From: Planctomycetaceae bacterium
GTDB taxonomy: Bacteria > Planctomycetota > Planctomycetia > Pirellulales > Pirellulaceae
Length of the DNA stretch: 9,009 nt
Direction: 5' to 3'
Assembly (NCBI GenBank): GCA_007133715.1
Contig: SLMF01000667.1
Coordinates: 1-9,009, forward strand
The position numbers were made by a program, and so were the translations under genes. Of this stretch, positions 7,268 through 9,009 are shown one piece after another. Position 1 is the first letter of the stretch. Each line of letters opens with the position of its first letter. A model generated the notes under the pieces. It saw only the letters and a program-made list of their open reading frames with translations, ran no database searches and was not told the origin of the DNA.

Positions 7268-9009
7268 ATGCGCTACCAGTTTCGTTTCGGTTCATTGGGA
7301 AAATCGCTGCCGGTGTCATCCGGCAAGCGTGGGGGCGCGTTTCGTTTGGCGGTCCTGGGCGATTTCTCCGCCCGCGCCAATCGGGGCCAAGTGCAAATCG
7401 GGGAAGAACTGGCAGCCCGCAAACCGTTGCCTGTCGATTTCGACGATCTGGACGACCTGCTGTGCCGGTTGAACCCGCAGCTGGAGTTGGACATGGGGGG
7501 CGAGGAAGGAACGGTGCCGGTGTCGATCGGGTCGATGGACGATTTTCATCCGGACGAATTGTATGACAATCTTGACGTTTTCAGTTATTTATCCAGTTTG
7601 CGGCAGCGGCTGACGAACCCCTCACTGTTTGCCAAAGCGGCGGCGGAGGTGCAGAGCTGGACGGGGGTCGCGGTGCCGCCTGCGGGTCGGCGACGCAAAC
7701 GCCGCCCGCGCGGCAGCAGCGTGGCTGCCCATTACAAGCTGGATGATTTTGCCCAATTGGTCCAACGCGAGTGCATCGATCGCGTGGAGACCTCGGTCGA
7801 TCAACTGGTCCAGCGATTGGTGGCCCCGCACGTGGTACCCGCTCCGGATCCCCGCCAGGAATCCTTGCTCGCCGCGGTCGATGCGGCCATTTCCGACACG
7901 ATGCGACGCGTGCTGCATCACCCGGATTTCCAGACGACCGAAGCCCTCTGGCGCTCGATCGATTTGCTGGTTCGCCGCCTGGAGCTGGGGCCCGGGCTGC
8001 AGATCGTGCTGTATGACGTGACGGCAGAGGAATTGGCGGCGGATCTGAGTGCCGCGGAATCGTTGGAGGAGACCGGTCTGTACGGGTTGTTGGTCGAGCA
8101 GCCGGCCTTGGATGCCGCGCGGGGTCCGTTCTCGGCGTTCGTGGGCAATTATCAGTTCGAGCAAACGCCGCCGCACGCCGAATTGCTCGGCCGGTTGGCC
8201 AAGATCGCTGCGGCAGCCCAGGCGCCGTGGATCGCGGCGATCGGATCGGCTTGTCTGGATTCCCAGCGCAGCCGCGCCAAGCATGCCTTGATCGACGAGA
8301 GCTGGACGGCGCTGCAGCAGTTGCCGGAAGCGGCCCATTTGGCCCTGACCGTGCCCCGGTTCCTGATCCGCCATCCTTACGGCCAGAAAACGGACCCCGT
8401 GGACCGCTTCGATTTCGAAGAATTCACCCCGCAGGACGGGCTTCGCGGCATGCTCTGGGGCAACTCGGCGATCCTGGCCGGATTGCTGCTGGCCCAAACC
8501 GCGCATCAGCAGGGTCTGACGAAAATGAATCTGGGCTCGGTGCTGACCGTCGATGATCTGCCGTTCTATTACTACACCGATGCCGACGGGGATCAGATCG
8601 CCCTGCCATGCACGGAACGGTTGCTTTCGGTCCGCCTGGCTGCCGAAGTGACCGCGCAGGGGTTCATCCCGGTGCTGGCTTTACGCGGGCGGCCGGAGAT
8701 TCGGCTCGGCGGCTGGGTTTCGCTGGCCGGCACTTCTTTGGCCGGGCCCTGGCCCGCGCCCGCAGGCGCCCAGCCGCCACCGGCTTCCCAGGCATCCACC
8801 CGTACGGAGGAGAAACCGGAGACGGGCGACACCGCGGACGACGACGACGACGAGGATCTCGAAGCGATGCTGGCCGGTCTGGATGATTCGGACAGCGATT
8901 CTTCGAGCGAGTCGGGCGAGGACGACGACGCCGGTGGCGGCGACGACGACCTGGATGCCCTGTTGGCCAGCTTGGACGATTCCGGGGATTCCGAGGATGC
9001 GGCGCCTGA
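7268..9009 (+). CDS. TssB-TssC (VipA-VipB) fused type VI secretion sheath-like protein with acidic tail (3' end outside window)
   Basis: 580 codons are visible, and the frame is still open at the edge. Residues 1-130 resemble TssB/VipA: FRLAVLGDFSAR, then DFDDLDDLLCRLNPQLEL, then SMDDFHPDELYDNL and a final Leu/Arg helix. A linker of about 131-165 carries a basic patch, RRRKRRPR (141-148). From about 165 to 495 it follows TssC/VipB: LHHPDFQTTEALWRSIDLLV, LYDVTAEELAADL, FSAFVGNYQFEQTPPHAELL, APWIAAIGSACL, LALTVPRFLIRHPYG, LWGNSAILAG, TVDDLPFYYYTD and QGFIPVLALRG. TssB and TssC are normally separate chains that assemble the contractile sheath in the cytosol. After GTSLAGPW the usual TssC C-terminal region of about 120 residues is not seen. 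Instead there is a Pro-rich and then Asp/Glu/Ser-rich tail (496-580) with DLEAMLAGLDDSDS and DLDALLASLDDSGDS. Possible roles are sheath, cap or baseplate adaptor. Partners should lie to the right. Confidence 0.85.
   Translation, partial: MRYQFRFGSLGKSLPVSSGKRGGAFRLAVLGDFSARANRGQVQIGEELAARKPLPVDFDDLDDLLCRLNPQLELDMGGEEGTVPVSIGSMDDFHPDELYDNLDVFSYLSSLRQRLTNPSLFAKAAAEVQSWTGVAVPPAGRRRKRRPRGSSVAAHYKLDDFAQLVQRECIDRVETSVDQLVQRLVAPHVVPAPDPRQESLLAAVDAAISDTMRRVLHHPDFQTTEALWRSIDLLVRRLELGPGLQIVLYDVTAEELAADLSAAESLEETGLYGLLVEQPALDAARGPFSAFVGNYQFEQTPPHAELLGRLAKIAAAAQAPWIAAIGSACLDSQRSRAKHALIDESWTALQQLPEAAHLALTVPRFLIRHPYGQKTDPVDRFDFEEFTPQDGLRGMLWGNSAILAGLLLAQTAHQQGLTKMNLGSVLTVDDLPFYYYTDADGDQIALPCTERLLSVRLAAEVTAQGFIPVLALRGRPEIRLGGWVSLAGTSLAGPWPAPAGAQPPPASQASTRTEEKPETGDTADDDDDEDLEAMLAGLDDSDSDSSSESGEDDDAGGGDDDLDALLASLDDSGDSEDAAP

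Noticed and set aside
7622..8506. 294-codon open frame antisense to the sheath gene
   Set aside because: The forward frame shows consecutive TssC motifs across the whole interval.
9007..9009. TGA in the last three bases, apparently ending the sheath gene
   Set aside because: The gene frame from ATG 7268 reads GCG GCG CCT and then an incomplete GA codon. The TGA is out of frame, so the gene continues beyond the window.

Overview
The window is GC-rich chromosomal DNA from a bacterium that I would place in the Planctomycetota, most likely near Pirellulales. This is inferred from the gene repertoire, not proven. The pointers are a PQQ-propeller lipoprotein with an acidic Pro-rich stalk, a bacterial deoxyhypusine-synthase homologue, an enlarged threonyl-tRNA synthetase, a Cys-repeat protein of a kind I associate with planctomycetes, and REP-like intergenic palindromes.

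Layout. Positions 1-3376 are read leftward. They hold thrS (1178-3376) and, 239 bp downstream of it, an unidentified Cys-rich protein that runs off the left edge (<1-938). A regulatory gap (about 3377-3571) with inverted repeats separates thrS from a rightward block. That block contains a small single-domain cupin (3572-3937), a secreted or lipid-anchored PQQ-like beta-propeller protein (3994-5814) and a deoxyhypusine synthase family enzyme (5932-7038). A 229-bp gap follows. It carries a MITE- or REP-like inverted repeat (7091-7208) whose interior has a perfect TATAAT and a hairpin with a T-run. The last gene (7268->9009) starts after a good Shine-Dalgarno and is still open at the right edge.

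Functional reading. thrS is housekeeping. The cupin, propeller and DHS-like genes share a strand, but gaps of 56 and 117 bp and unrelated products give no evidence of a shared pathway. The right-hand gene is the most unusual. It joins a TssB/VipA-like domain to a TssC/VipB-like domain (type VI secretion contractile sheath) in one polypeptide. The usual C-terminal region of TssC appears to be absent within the window, and a long Asp/Glu/Ser-rich tail with a repeated short motif stands in its place. It probably begins or belongs to a contractile-system locus that continues to the right.

Two genes are cut by the window edges: the leftmost lacks its 3' end and the rightmost lacks its 3' end. The TGA in the last three bases is out of frame and is not a stop for the sheath gene.
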